Source: Paenibacillus tepidiphilus
Lineage (GTDB): Bacteria > Bacillota > Bacilli > Paenibacillales > Paenibacillaceae
NCBI RefSeq assembly: GCF_008635795.1
Contig: NZ_VWRQ01000017.1
Span: 1-64,000 of the forward strand
Direction: 5' to 3'
DNA length: 64,000 bases
Within the stretch, counting starts at the first letter, position 1. Every line of letters begins with the position of its first letter. This document shows positions 52,116 through 61,270 of this stretch, in pieces. Made by a program: the position numbers and the translations under genes. Below the pieces are notes generated by a model that saw nothing but the letters and a program-made list of their open reading frames with translations, was not told the origin of the DNA and did no database searches.

Positions 52116-53015
52116 GTGAAAAAAACGCTTAGCCTGCTCCTGCTCCTCTTCACCGCCGTAACCGTACTGTCCGCATGCGGGACGAACAAGGCGGGAGCCA
52201 TGGACAAATTCGTCATTGCCTATCTGCCCAGCGAGTCGAACGACAGCGCCGCAAAGCTGAACAAGGACTTTGAGGATTCGCTGTCGGAGGCAATCGGCCT
52301 GCCGGTGGAATCCTATAAAGCAACCAGCTACAATGCCGCCATTGAAGCGATCAAGAACGGCAAAGCCGATATGGCGACCTTCGGTCCCTTCTCTTATATC
52401 GTTGCCGTGGACCGGGCCAAGGTAGAGCCGATTGTCGGCATCAGCCTGCCGTCGATGGCGAATGCACCGGCATCTGTAATCATTGTTCCGAAAGACTCCG
52501 AGATTCAGAGCATTGCCGAGCTGAAGGGCAAAACGATCGGCTTTGTCGATCCAGTATCGACCACCGGCCATCTTTTTCCGAAATCGATGATTGTTGATGA
52601 GATGGGTATTGATCCGGAAGAGCTGGAAACGAGCTTCTTCAGCAGCATTCAGTTCGCCGGCAAGCATGACACGGCTATTCTGGGGGTAGTGAAGGGTCAG
52701 TATGACGCAGCAGGAGTATCCGGGATGTATCCGGCCATGCTGGCTGCCAAAGGCTTGATTGAAGAGGACTCGTACCGAGTGATTGCCGAATCCGGTCCTC
52801 TGAATGCGACACCGATGGGTATCCGTTCCACGGTTCCGGAAGAGACCAAAACGAAGGTGAAGGACTTCCTGCTGAGCTACGACAATCCGGAGTATTTCGA
52901 GAATCTGTTCGGCATGGCCGACGCCAAGTTCGTGGAAGTGAGCGACAGCGATTTTGACAATATCCGCGATGTAGCCAAGAAGCTGAACCTCAGCACGGAG
53001 GAACTGCTTAAATAA
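52116..53015 (+). CDS. phnD: Phosphonate/phosphite-type ABC substrate-binding lipoprotein
   Basis: 299 residues. Lipoprotein signal with lipobox LSAC (TLSLLLLLFTAVTVLSACGT). The body has the PhnD pattern: FVIAYLPSESNDSAAKLNKD, GKADMATFGPFSYIVAVDRA, IAELKGKTIGFVDPVSTTGH, DAAGVSGMYPAM. Binds a phosphonate, phosphite or related ligand outside the cell. GTG 52116 is eight bases from TTGGAGGT. The ligand-binding residues cannot be read well enough to name the ligand. Confidence 0.85.
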   Translation: MKKTLSLLLLLFTAVTVLSACGTNKAGAMDKFVIAYLPSESNDSAAKLNKDFEDSLSEAIGLPVESYKATSYNAAIEAIKNGKADMATFGPFSYIVAVDRAKVEPIVGISLPSMANAPASVIIVPKDSEIQSIAELKGKTIGFVDPVSTTGHLFPKSMIVDEMGIDPEELETSFFSSIQFAGKHDTAILGVVKGQYDAAGVSGMYPAMLAAKGLIEEDSYRVIAESGPLNATPMGIRSTVPEETKTKVKDFLLSYDNPEYFENLFGMADAKFVEVSDSDFDNIRDVAKKLNLSTEELLK

Positions 53016-53040
53016 CGAACACGGAAGGGAGGCCGGAAGC

Positions 53041-53835
53041 ATGAGCCAAGTCGTAACACCTCACATTCAGCAGCGGCAAAAAAAAGCCAAACACATGGTG
53101 TCACTCGCCTTGCTGGCGGGGGCGCTGGCCTTCTCCATCTGGTATGTGAAGTTTGATCTGATCGAATTTATCAGCGGCATTCCGCTGTTCCTGAACTTTC
53201 TCTTTACGGATTTCCTGCCGCCGAATTTTGCGAATATGGACAGTTACCTCCGCCCGGTGCTCGATACACTGATCTTTGCGGTGGTCGGCACGTTCATCTC
53301 TTCCGCGCTGGGGCTGGTCATCGCCTTTCTGATGGCGCGGAACACTGCGCCGCATCCGGCAGTGCGGATTGTGCTGCGAGGCATCGTCTCTTTTGTTCGG
53401 AACGTTCCGTTCCTGGTGTGGGCCTCGCTGCTGGTCGTCATCTTCGGAGTGGGCGCCATGCCTGGCCTGTTCTCCCTGCTGGTGTTCGGCACCTGCTTTC
53501 TGGCCCGGGTCTATGCCGAGTCGATTGAAGAGCTGGACAAGGAGGCGACGGAAGCGCTGGAAGCCAGCGGCGCAACGTACGGACAGATTATCAAGCATGC
53601 GATTATCCCGCAGTTTATGCCCGGTTACTTCTCCTGGACGCTGTTCATGTTCGAGATTAACATCCGCGCTTCGGCCATTCTCGGTCTGGTGGGGGCGGGT
53701 GGCATCGGCAGCAATCTGAAGCAATCGCTGGATCTATTCCAGTACAGCAGAGCCTCCATGATTATTGTGATCCTGATCGTGCTGATCCTGGCCGTGGAAT
53801 TTCTGACTCAACGGATAAGGGAGCGGATTCTCTAA
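53041..53835 (+). CDS. phnE: Phosphonate-type ABC permease 1
   Basis: 264 residues, six membrane segments. The permease motif EALEASGATYGQIIKHAIIP (EAA loop) and VGAGGIGSNLKQSLDLFQY are typical of PhnE. The gene overlaps the next at TAATG. Pairs with the second permease to form a heterodimeric channel. Confidence 0.88.
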   Translation: MSQVVTPHIQQRQKKAKHMVSLALLAGALAFSIWYVKFDLIEFISGIPLFLNFLFTDFLPPNFANMDSYLRPVLDTLIFAVVGTFISSALGLVIAFLMARNTAPHPAVRIVLRGIVSFVRNVPFLVWASLLVVIFGVGAMPGLFSLLVFGTCFLARVYAESIEELDKEATEALEASGATYGQIIKHAIIPQFMPGYFSWTLFMFEINIRASAILGLVGAGGIGSNLKQSLDLFQYSRASMIIVILIVLILAVEFLTQRIRERIL

Positions 53836-54692
53836 TGCAGCAGCAAACCTCTTTTCAGGCGTATTCGCCGCAGCAGGCGCAACCTGGTGTTCAGAAGACC
53901 TCCGGCGGCAAAATCAGAATCGGACACCGCCGCACCCAGCGCCAGACCCGGCTGTTCTTTGCAGCTGCGGCCGTGCTGTTCCTGGTCTGCCTGAGCCTGC
54001 TCGATTTGAGCTGGGAGCAGTTCCGCAGCGGGATTGCCGGACTTCCGGACATTATGTCCAAAGTAATGACAATTTCCTTCCACGCGTTTCCGGCGCTGCT
54101 GGACGGAATGGTCACCTCGCTCATTATTGCTTTTCTGACGGTGGTCATCAGCGTGGTGATTTCCATCCTGCTTGCCTTTCTGATCGCGGAAAATATTACG
54201 CCGTTCAAATGGGCCGGACGCGCACTGCGCGTAGTCCTGCTGGTCATCCGTACCGTGCCGACGACCATTTGGGTGCTGCTGGCGGTGGCCAGTATGGGCT
54301 TCGGCTCCATGGCCGGGGTGCTCGGACTAATCTTTCCGACATCGTCTTACCTCATCAAGTCGTTCGCGGCCCAGATTGAAGAATCCGGCGATGACAACAT
54401 TGAAGCTATGCGGGCCGTTGGCGCTTCCTGGCTGCAGATTGTGTTCAAGGGGCTGCTGCCGAACCTGCTGCTGTCGTTCCTGGCGATCATTTCCTTCCGC
54501 TTCGAAATGGAAGTGGCCGAGACGGTGATGCTGGGGATGGTAGGGGCCGGCGGGATCGGTGTGCTGCTTCAGGACTACATTTCCTATTATGAGTTCGCCG
54601 ATCTGGCGATGGGAATTATCATTGTATTTGTGACGATCTTTGCCGTTGAACTGATATCAAACCGCGTCCGCAGCCGTTTGGCCAGACGTTAA
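53835..54692 (+). CDS. phnE: Phosphonate-type ABC permease 2
   Basis: 285 residues, six membrane segments, EAA loop EAMRAVGASWLQIVFKGLLP and VGAGGIGVLLQDYISYYEF. A basic N-terminal extension (~1-40). Second, distinct PhnE of the same transporter, as seen in many phnDEEC sets. Confidence 0.88.
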   Translation: MQQQTSFQAYSPQQAQPGVQKTSGGKIRIGHRRTQRQTRLFFAAAAVLFLVCLSLLDLSWEQFRSGIAGLPDIMSKVMTISFHAFPALLDGMVTSLIIAFLTVVISVVISILLAFLIAENITPFKWAGRALRVVLLVIRTVPTTIWVLLAVASMGFGSMAGVLGLIFPTSSYLIKSFAAQIEESGDDNIEAMRAVGASWLQIVFKGLLPNLLLSFLAIISFRFEMEVAETVMLGMVGAGGIGVLLQDYISYYEFADLAMGIIIVFVTIFAVELISNRVRSRLARR

Positions 54693-54708
54693 TCGCAGGA
54701 GGGATAGT

Positions 54709-55488
54709 ATGACTACAATTTTGCAGGTGGAAGGTCTGGTCAAAAGTTATGCAGGCGGCACACTGGCGCTCAAAGGCATTGATCTGACCGTTGAAGCAGG
54801 CGAATTCATCGCCGTCATCGGCCCCAGCGGAGCGGGCAAATCGACGCTGCTGCGCTGCATCAACCGGCTGATTGAGCCGACAGAGGGAACGGTCGCTTTT
54901 CTCGGCGAGGCCATGAACAGCAAAAGCAAGAGCAGCCTGCGCCGCTGGCGGTCGCAGATCGGGATGATCTTTCAGCATTACAACCTGGTGAACCGCTCCA
55001 GTGTACTGGAGAATGTGCTGCATGGACGGCTCGGGTACATGTCCCCGTTGGCCGGAGTATTCAGCCGCTACAGTGAGGAGGATAAGCAGGCTGCCATTGC
55101 GCTGCTGCACAAGGTGGGCCTGGAGAATGAAGTATTCAAGCGTGCGGATGAGCTGTCCGGCGGCCAGAAGCAGCGGGTTGGCATCGGCCGGGCGATTATG
55201 CAGCAGCCGCAGCTGATCCTGGCCGATGAGCCGATTGCCTCGCTGGACCCGAAATCGTCGGCGGTGGTGATGGATACGATCTACGAGAACTGCCGGGAGC
55301 GGGGCATCGCCTGCCTGGTCAACCTGCATCAGGTGGAAGTGGCGAAGAAATATGCCACCCGGATCGTGGGCATTAAGGGCGGAGCCAAAGTTTTTGACGG
55401 ATCTCCGGAAGAACTGACTGAAGAAATGATCTATAATATTTACCAGGGCAAAGAACATGAGATGCATGCACAGGCGGCGGGAGAGTAG
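54709..55488 (+). CDS. phnC: Phosphonate-type ABC ATPase
   Basis: 259 residues. Walker A IGPSGAGKSTLLRCIN, Q-loop MIFQHYNLVNRSS, signature LSGGQKQRVGIGRA, Walker B LILADEPIASLDP. The PhnC-type GRLGYMSPLAGVFSRYSEED insertion is present. CAGGAGG site upstream. Energises the two permeases. Confidence 0.92.
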   Translation: MTTILQVEGLVKSYAGGTLALKGIDLTVEAGEFIAVIGPSGAGKSTLLRCINRLIEPTEGTVAFLGEAMNSKSKSSLRRWRSQIGMIFQHYNLVNRSSVLENVLHGRLGYMSPLAGVFSRYSEEDKQAAIALLHKVGLENEVFKRADELSGGQKQRVGIGRAIMQQPQLILADEPIASLDPKSSAVVMDTIYENCRERGIACLVNLHQVEVAKKYATRIVGIKGGAKVFDGSPEELTEEMIYNIYQGKEHEMHAQAAGE

Positions 55489-55556
55489 CAGGTCAACCGG
55501 CCGCTTAAACGGCCAATGAAGCAACATCAATCCAATAACAAAGGCGGGCGGAATAC

Positions 55557-56300
55557 ATGACTACAACAACGAACGGCAGTATTGAACGGTTGCTTAAGCT
55601 GGAAGGTGCCTATAATGTGAGAGACATCGGGGGATACCCGGCGGAAGGCGGGGCAACGGTACAGCGCGGCCGCTTCTTCCGTGCCGATGGCCTGCACAGG
55701 CTGACCGGACGCGACCAGGAGCTTTTGCTGGACAAGGGTCTGCGCACGGTGATTGATCTGCGCCATGATGATGAATGTCTGGCGAAACGCAATGTATTCG
55801 CGGATTCAACCGCACTGGCCTACTACAATGTCAGTCTGATCAATCCGGCAACGACGATCGAAGCGGACATCCGCTGCCTGGGCGACATGTATGTGAATAT
55901 GCTGGATGAATGCGGTCCGCAGCTCGGCCGGGTGTTTACGCTGATCGCTGAAGCCGGAGACGGCAGCGTACTGTTCCACTGCGCAGCCGGGAAGGACCGC
56001 ACCGGTGTGGTCGCCTCGCTGCTGCTGGACCTGGCGGGCGTGCCGAAGGAGCTGATCGTGCAGGACTATGCCGAGACGGAGATCAATCTGGCCCCGCTGA
56101 TGGCAGAGTTCCTGGCCGAGATGCCGGAAGAGATGCGCAGTGCCGGCTATGATGCGTTCATGGGCAGCGCTCCGGAGAATATGGAGATGCTGCTGGAACA
56201 TTTGCATGCCCGGTACGGCGGCGCGGAAGCGTATCTGTCCTCTATCGGTCTGAGTGAAGCGCAGCTGGCAGAGCTGAAACGGAGATTGCTGGAAGCCTAA
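55557..56300 (+). CDS. Tyrosine/serine phosphatase (Y_phosphatase3 type)
   Basis: 247 residues. Catalytic P-loop HCAAGKDRTG (C near 142), preceded by the family pattern NVRDIGGYPAEGGATVQRGRF and VIDLRHDDE. Such enzymes remove phosphate from phosphotyrosine, phosphoserine or phosphoinositide. It is the last gene of the transporter operon, ahead of the terminator, suggesting it acts on the imported compound or on a regulator. That use is inferred. Confidence 0.88.
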   Translation: MTTTTNGSIERLLKLEGAYNVRDIGGYPAEGGATVQRGRFFRADGLHRLTGRDQELLLDKGLRTVIDLRHDDECLAKRNVFADSTALAYYNVSLINPATTIEADIRCLGDMYVNMLDECGPQLGRVFTLIAEAGDGSVLFHCAAGKDRTGVVASLLLDLAGVPKELIVQDYAETEINLAPLMAEFLAEMPEEMRSAGYDAFMGSAPENMEMLLEHLHARYGGAEAYLSSIGLSEAQLAELKRRLLEA

Positions 56301-56330
56301 TGCTGACATAGTATGATTGAGCACGATTAA

Positions 56331-56353
56331 CCCGCGCGTGGCGCGGGTTTTTG
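56331..56353 (+). terminator. Terminator of the phn-type operon
   Basis: CCCGCGC / GCGCGGG with a GTG loop, then TTTTT. Confidence 0.92.
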
Positions 56354-56481
56354 GCGTGCCCGGATATATTATTCTCTGGAAGTGGGGGATCAGATGTAGT
56401 GGAGGATATACCGGAATCCGCCGCGAATATAGTGTGTCAGTTGAACGAAATTCCGCTTCTATAAATAAGGGGGCAATATTC

Positions 56482-56922
56482 ATGCGATGGACAATCTGGC
56501 CTTTACGGCTATGTTTGATAGTTTTGGCTGGAGTCTTAGTATCGGGCTGTGCCATGGGCGGAGATGCCTATGTAAAAGAAGTGCAGCTACAGCAACTGGA
56601 TAAAGACGCGCGGCTTTATGTGGATAGAATCAGGGACAATAACGGATTGTATCTCTATACTCCGGTAGGCGAACGCCAATATTTGATCGTCAACTATTCA
56701 TCCGCAGTGAATGGGGAAGGGGCTTCCTATCTGGAAGAGCTTACGGCTGAGGTCCGGGAGGAGACGCTGAATATCGAGCTGGAGGAACGGTCTTTATCCG
56801 ATTATTCGGATACACGGCTGGGTGACATGCGAATCTACCGGCTGAATGGCTCCAAGGATTATTCGGCCATCCGGATTTATAAGAATGGAACAGAGACCGC
56901 CCTGGATTCGGCTGGAACCTGA
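56482..56922 (+). CDS. Small lipoprotein of unknown function
   Basis: 146 residues. Signal peptide and lipobox (LCLIVLAGVLVSGC), then a predicted beta-rich body (LYLYTPVGERQYLIVNYSSA). No family recognised. AAGGGGG eight bases before ATG 56482; a longer in-frame start upstream lacks a site and would bury the signal peptide. Confidence 0.7.
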   Translation: MRWTIWPLRLCLIVLAGVLVSGCAMGGDAYVKEVQLQQLDKDARLYVDRIRDNNGLYLYTPVGERQYLIVNYSSAVNGEGASYLEELTAEVREETLNIELEERSLSDYSDTRLGDMRIYRLNGSKDYSAIRIYKNGTETALDSAGT

Positions 56923-57045
56923 AGTTGGGGCACACACTTATAAGGTATTCTCGGAGATTCCAGTGCAGGAGATTCTGGCGAGGATTCGGTAGGTGAGATT
57001 CTGGGCGGGAGAATCTGGATGTAGAAACGTTAAGGGGTATTAAAA

Positions 57046-57285
57046 TGACCTCAGGTAAACCTCAGCCAAACTCAATCGTTCACTGCAATTAGTTTGATTT
57101 TCGCACATTATTCAGCCTGTATCACGGATTTCAGGCGTCTAATTGGATTATCGTCACTTAAATTGGTCGATATTGATGAATTTACTGTTTTTCACCTAAA
57201 TTAAATGGCGAAAATCCAACTAAGCCTGTGATTATCCTCCATACAGGTATAATTAAGTGGCGATTATCCAACTACAGTCTGCGAA
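57046..57285. repeat. Dispersed AT-rich intergenic repeat, copy 1
   Basis: An array of related short words: TTTGATTTTCGCAC, GGATTTCAGGCGTCTAATTGG, GGCGAAAATCCAACTAAG and GGCGATTATCCAACTA. The block resembles the one at 61645-61740 (GGATTTCAGCCATCTAATTCG and TTTTCCAACT). Looks like a dispersed intergenic family with no coding capacity. The 56923-57416 region has no gene. Confidence 0.5.
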
Positions 57286-57416
57286 TAGGGCAGCGTATCG
57301 TTCATCATAACTATACAGAGCTGGCTGCGGATAGCCACTAGCGGCAATGGCGGCAATAGCACAGCAAGGAAAGGGGGGCAAGCAGAAGGCTGTGGATTTA
57401 CCGGGCCAGTTGAGCT

Positions 57417-57590
57417 ACGGCCTGCACCTGCCCACCAGCGAAAGAAACAGGCTTGCCCCGCCGGCACAAGCTGCAGCCTGCACCTGCCGCACCGGCGTGG
57501 CAGGTACGGGTATGCTCCGCTGGCGCAAGCTTCGGCCCACACCTGCCGCGCGGCGAAAGAAACAGGCTTGCCGCGCCGCTGCGGAGTTAC
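57417..57590. repeat. GC-rich 56-59-bp imperfect tandem repeat
   Basis: Three units start at about 57421, 57477 and 57536 with CC(T/C)(G/A)CACCTGCC. Units 1 and 3 share GCGAAAGAAACAGGCTTGCC. The last unit runs into the 3' end of the LLM gene (stop at 57587). Similar in style to the 66-bp array after ppc. Confidence 0.65.
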
Positions 57591-58654
57591 CCGCGGGCCA
57601 GCTCGGAGCGCACCATCGGAGCGACCTTGGTGCCGAGCAGCTCAATGGCACGCAAGATGTCACTGTGCGGCATGGTGCCGACATTGATATGCAGGAAGAA
57701 GCGGGTCACGCCAAGATTCTTGCGCAGCAGCAGAATCTTCTCGGCGACATATTCAGCGTCGCCGACATACAGCGCGCCGCGCAGACTGCGCGCATCGTCA
57801 TAGGTGGCCCGGGTATACGGCTGATTCCAGCCGCGCTCGCGCCCGATGACGTTCATCTGCTCCATGGTCGGACGGAAGAACAGGTCGGCGGCCTGTTCGG
57901 TAGTCTCGCCGATGAAGCCGTGCGAATGTGTGGCGATCTGCAGCGTATCGGGATTATGCCCGGCGCGGGCCGCGGCTTCCTTGTACAGGTTCACGAGCGG
58001 AGCGAAGCGCTCCGGCATGCCGCCGATAATGGCGAAGGCAATCGGCAGACCCAGCATCCCGGCCCGGATTGCCGATTCGGGATTGCCGCCGCTGGCGATC
58101 CACACCGGCAGCGGGTCCTGGACCGCGCGCGGATATACGGGAAGGTTAGGAATGGCCGGGCGGTGTCCGCCGGACCAGCTGACCTTCTCCGACGCGCGGA
58201 TCTTGAGCAGCAGCTCCAGCTTCTCCTCGAACAGCTCATCGTAGTCATCCAGGCTGTAGCCGAACAGCGGGAAGGACTCGATGAACGAGCCCCGTCCGGC
58301 CATAATTTCCGCCCGCCCGTTCGAGATACCGTCAATCGTTGCAAAAGACTGGTATACGCGCACCGGGTCATCTGAGGATAGCACGCTTACTGCGCTGGTC
58401 AAGCGGATATGCTTCGTCATGGCCGCTGCGGCGGCGAGCACAATGGCCGGAGCGCTGCCGGCATAGTCGGCCCGGTGATGCTCACCGATGCCGTATACAT
58501 CGAGGCCGACCTGGTCGGCCAGTACAATCTCCTCCACTGCGTTGCGCAGCCGCTCGGCGTGGCTCATGATTTTTCCGGTTACCGGGTCAGGGGTCGTCTC
58601 CAGAAATGTGCTGATACCGATCTCCATTTGATGCTGTTTATTGTTAAGGGTCAT
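57587..58654 (-). CDS. LLM-class flavin-dependent oxidoreductase
   Basis: 355 residues, the luciferase-like monooxygenase barrel. Pattern: LGVYGIGEHH-like DVYGIGEHHRADYAGSAPAI, AEIMAGRGSFIESFPLFGYS, and the LPVWIASGGNPESAIRAG loop. Uses FMN or F420 to oxidise small molecules; the substrate is unknown. AAGGAGGCGG lies six bases before the ATG. The C-terminus is next to GC-rich repeats. Confidence 0.88.
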   Translation of the reverse strand: MTLNNKQHQMEIGISTFLETTPDPVTGKIMSHAERLRNAVEEIVLADQVGLDVYGIGEHHRADYAGSAPAIVLAAAAAMTKHIRLTSAVSVLSSDDPVRVYQSFATIDGISNGRAEIMAGRGSFIESFPLFGYSLDDYDELFEEKLELLLKIRASEKVSWSGGHRPAIPNLPVYPRAVQDPLPVWIASGGNPESAIRAGMLGLPIAFAIIGGMPERFAPLVNLYKEAAARAGHNPDTLQIATHSHGFIGETTEQAADLFFRPTMEQMNVIGRERGWNQPYTRATYDDARSLRGALYVGDAEYVAEKILLLRKNLGVTRFFLHINVGTMPHSDILRAIELLGTKVAPMVRSELARG

Positions 58655-58734
58655 TGCTAACCGCCTCCTTTGATCATGAATCCAGTATACTATACTTTTT
58701 ATTGTACCTCAACTTTAGTAAGTGGGTTTATAAA

Positions 58735-58757
58735 GAAAAACTCCGCTCAACGGAGCC
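58735..58757 (-). terminator. Terminator of the lipoprotein gene
   Basis: On the minus strand CTCCG-TTGAG-CGGAG followed by TTTTTC. It lies between the lipoprotein gene and the LLM promoter. Confidence 0.7.
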
Positions 58758-58829
58758 ATTCTTAAATTACCCTGATTGTCGGAGAATTATGGCTGACGGC
58801 CCGTTTGTGCCGCTGGATTGTCCTTCTTG

Positions 58830-59405
58830 CTAGCGAAACGACTGTATAATCTGTTCCTTGAATTCCTCCACCCCGGCCGGAGTAATCTGTCCCTGGAAGG
58901 TGGATAAGCCGCCACGTTCACCAGCCGCATACCGGACCTTGTCATCCTCGCCAATATCAAACCTTCCCTGATAGACACCGCTGATCACATAAGCTTCATC
59001 CTCAATCACCGGGCCTTCATAACGGTCCAGAAAAAGAATGAACCGGTCGCTGGTCTTGGTCAGATTGATATTCAGGGATTCAAGCTCCAGGAGTTGGAGC
59101 GTCTGGCCCATGGCTGAAGCGTTCCCTTTAATGACATCCGTTACCGTAAGCTCATTTATAATAAAATTCGCCCCTGCATAAGCCACCTTAGATGAATTTT
59201 CGGTCAGCAGAGCCTCGACGATCAGCGGAGAAGCAGCCGTAAGTCCGCCCAAATCTTCAAACCGTTCCGCCAGATCAAGCTGAGAATAGTCCGTTTGTCC
59301 GGCGGAGGCTTCCGGAAGCTGCACAGCTTGCCTATTGTGGGCGCATCCGGACAGGGTGAGACACAACAACAGAAGCAGTGGAAGCAGAATACGGCATTTC
59401 ATCAT
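58830..59405 (-). CDS. Lipoprotein of unknown function
   Basis: 191 residues. Signal with lipobox (ILLPLLLLLCLTLSGC), then a body containing TDVIKGNASAMGQTLQLLEL and DRFILFLDRYEGPVIEDEAY. No family name is certain; the fold may resemble a small OB-like domain. AAGGAGG six bases before ATG 59405. Confidence 0.65.
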   Translation of the reverse strand: MMKCRILLPLLLLLCLTLSGCAHNRQAVQLPEASAGQTDYSQLDLAERFEDLGGLTAASPLIVEALLTENSSKVAYAGANFIINELTVTDVIKGNASAMGQTLQLLELESLNINLTKTSDRFILFLDRYEGPVIEDEAYVISGVYQGRFDIGEDDKVRYAAGERGGLSTFQGQITPAGVEEFKEQIIQSFR

Positions 59406-59595
59406 CGGATTCCTCCTTGTAGTTCGTACAGACACCGTGATCGGCGGATACTCTTTACTTCAGACGCAATGACCCTGCGATTAGTTTCAAGCGGTGGGAC
59501 AATGCACCAATTTCGGCAACTTGGCCCTTTTGCCGTTGCTGCCGTTTGTCCGGGGACATAGTTATATTGTAATACGGACAGAAAGCGGTGATCAG

Positions 59596-61134
59596 ATGGG
59601 AAGCGGAATCGGTAATACAGCAAGCGGATTCGCGGCACATGCCCAAGGGCTGAATACCACGGGCAGCGGCGATGCCGCGTATTCGGAGGGGTACTCGACA
59701 CTGGCGAGCGGCGCGACCTCGCATGCGGAGGGGAATGCCAGCACGGCCAGCGGGAATGCCGCCCATGCCGAGGGGAATTTAACCCAGGCCAGTGCGGACA
59801 CGGCGCATGCCGAAGGGACCTCGACGGTAGCCAGCGGAATTGCGGCACACTCGGAGGGCTACGCCACACAGGCAATGGGCGAAAGCTCCCATGCCGAAGG
59901 CTCGATGACCGTGGCTGCAGGCGCGGAGGCCCATGCGGAAGGCAGCGGCACCCAGGCCTGGGGAGAACGTTCCCACACGGAGGGCTTCAATACATCGACT
60001 CAGACAACCGCAGCCAATGCCCATGCCGAAGGGGAAGGCAACTCCGTCAGTGGACGGGCCGCCCATGCCGAAGGCGGGGGCGTGGACCCGCTTGGGAACA
60101 TGGCGCCGAATTTTGCCGGCGGCGACAGCTCCCATGCGGAAGGCGTGGGCACCACCGCCTTGGGGTTCGCTTCCCATGCCGAAGGGGGAACCTCGGATGT
60201 GACCGGCTCGCCGGGTCCGCTGGCGCTGGGCGACTTCTCCCACGCCGAAGGACAGAACACGACGGCGAGCGGTATCTCCGCCCATGCCGAAGGCGTAGGG
60301 ACTCTAGCCAGCGGCGCCTATGCCCATGCCGAAGGGGCAGATACGACGGCGGACGGCCAGGCGTCGCATGCCGAGGGATTCATGACCCAGGCGCTGGCGG
60401 CGAATTCACATGCCGCAGGCGAGAACACGACGGTACTGGCCGACCATCCGGGGGCCTACATTATGGGGCAGAACGGTTCCACCCGGTTTGCCTACTCCTG
60501 GCATCTCGCCAATGGCCTGGGCGTTGGACCGACGCTGAATGCGGCAGTCATTGAAGGGGCTACGGGCAACCTGTATCTGGACGGAACCGTCGTCTCTCCG
60601 GCGGCTGCGGATTATGCCGAGATGTTCGAGACGGCGGACGGGCGTCCGATTGAGCCGGGTTATTTCGTTACCTTTGATGACGCAGGTGAGAAGATCCGCA
60701 AGGCAACTTCCGCCGACGGCTATATTTTGGGTGTAATCAGCGCACGGCCGGCAGTTCTTGCCGATGCCAGCGACCTGCGCTGGCATAAGCTATTTGTCAC
60801 AGATGAATGGGGGCAGATCCAGATGCAGGAGGTGGAGGTGCCCGAGATAAGGGATGAGCTGGGAAATGTAGTACGCGAGGCGTTCATCAAGAATGAGCCG
60901 GTGTTGAATCCTGAATGGAACGGCTCCCGGGAATACATTCCGCGGCGGGAGCGGGAGGAGTGGGTGGCCGTCGGCATTGTCGGCAAGCTGCCGGTCCGCG
61001 ACGACGGGACCTGCGAGCCGGGCGGCTACTGCCGGCCGAACGATGATGGCATTGCCGTACCGGCACCTGCCGGTGAAGGCTACCGGGTCATGAGCCGTAC
61101 CGGTGACCGCCGGATACGCATCTTTGTCAAATAG
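59596..61134 (+). CDS. HAEG-repeat beta-roll protein with phage-type autoproteolytic chaperone domain
   Basis: 512 residues. Residues ~1-275 carry 18 copies of a ~14-residue repeat centred on (S/A)HAEG with (T/A)ASG between, the pattern of YadA-head-like left-handed beta rolls. Residues ~300-512 resemble the peptidase G2 / intramolecular-chaperone end of phage tail appendages, with SPAAADYAEMFE near 335. That domain trimerises the fibre and then cuts itself off. No signal peptide or membrane helix. ATG at 59596 follows GGTGATC closely. Outside the tail operon. Function not known; perhaps a spore-surface or released fibre. Confidence 0.78.
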   Translation: MGSGIGNTASGFAAHAQGLNTTGSGDAAYSEGYSTLASGATSHAEGNASTASGNAAHAEGNLTQASADTAHAEGTSTVASGIAAHSEGYATQAMGESSHAEGSMTVAAGAEAHAEGSGTQAWGERSHTEGFNTSTQTTAANAHAEGEGNSVSGRAAHAEGGGVDPLGNMAPNFAGGDSSHAEGVGTTALGFASHAEGGTSDVTGSPGPLALGDFSHAEGQNTTASGISAHAEGVGTLASGAYAHAEGADTTADGQASHAEGFMTQALAANSHAAGENTTVLADHPGAYIMGQNGSTRFAYSWHLANGLGVGPTLNAAVIEGATGNLYLDGTVVSPAAADYAEMFETADGRPIEPGYFVTFDDAGEKIRKATSADGYILGVISARPAVLADASDLRWHKLFVTDEWGQIQMQEVEVPEIRDELGNVVREAFIKNEPVLNPEWNGSREYIPRREREEWVAVGIVGKLPVRDDGTCEPGGYCRPNDDGIAVPAPAGEGYRVMSRTGDRRIRIFVK

Positions 61135-61218
61135 CGGGCTGCAGGCGGACCGATTAGGTGCCAGGAGAAGCCTTGCCCTGAGAATCGTAAAGATCGACCG
61201 CCCCGTACTTCTAGACAG

Positions 61219-61257
61219 AAACGGCTGTACCGTCCCGGGCAGGACGATACAGCCGTT
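61219..61257 (-). terminator. Hairpin after the small minus-strand ORF
   Basis: ACGGCTGTA.CGTCC pairs with GGACG.TACAGCCGT around six bases; the minus-strand side ends TTCTGTC, a weak T tract. Confidence 0.6.
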
Positions 61258-61270
61258 GTCTGTGTATGCT

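Noticed and set aside
57347..58375. 342-residue frame antisense to the LLM oxidoreductase
   Set aside because: Overlaps the clear LLM gene and starts inside GC-rich repeats.
59596..60420. Regular short repeats suggesting a CRISPR array
   Set aside because: They are degenerate codon repeats of the HAEG protein, not identical repeats with unique spacers.
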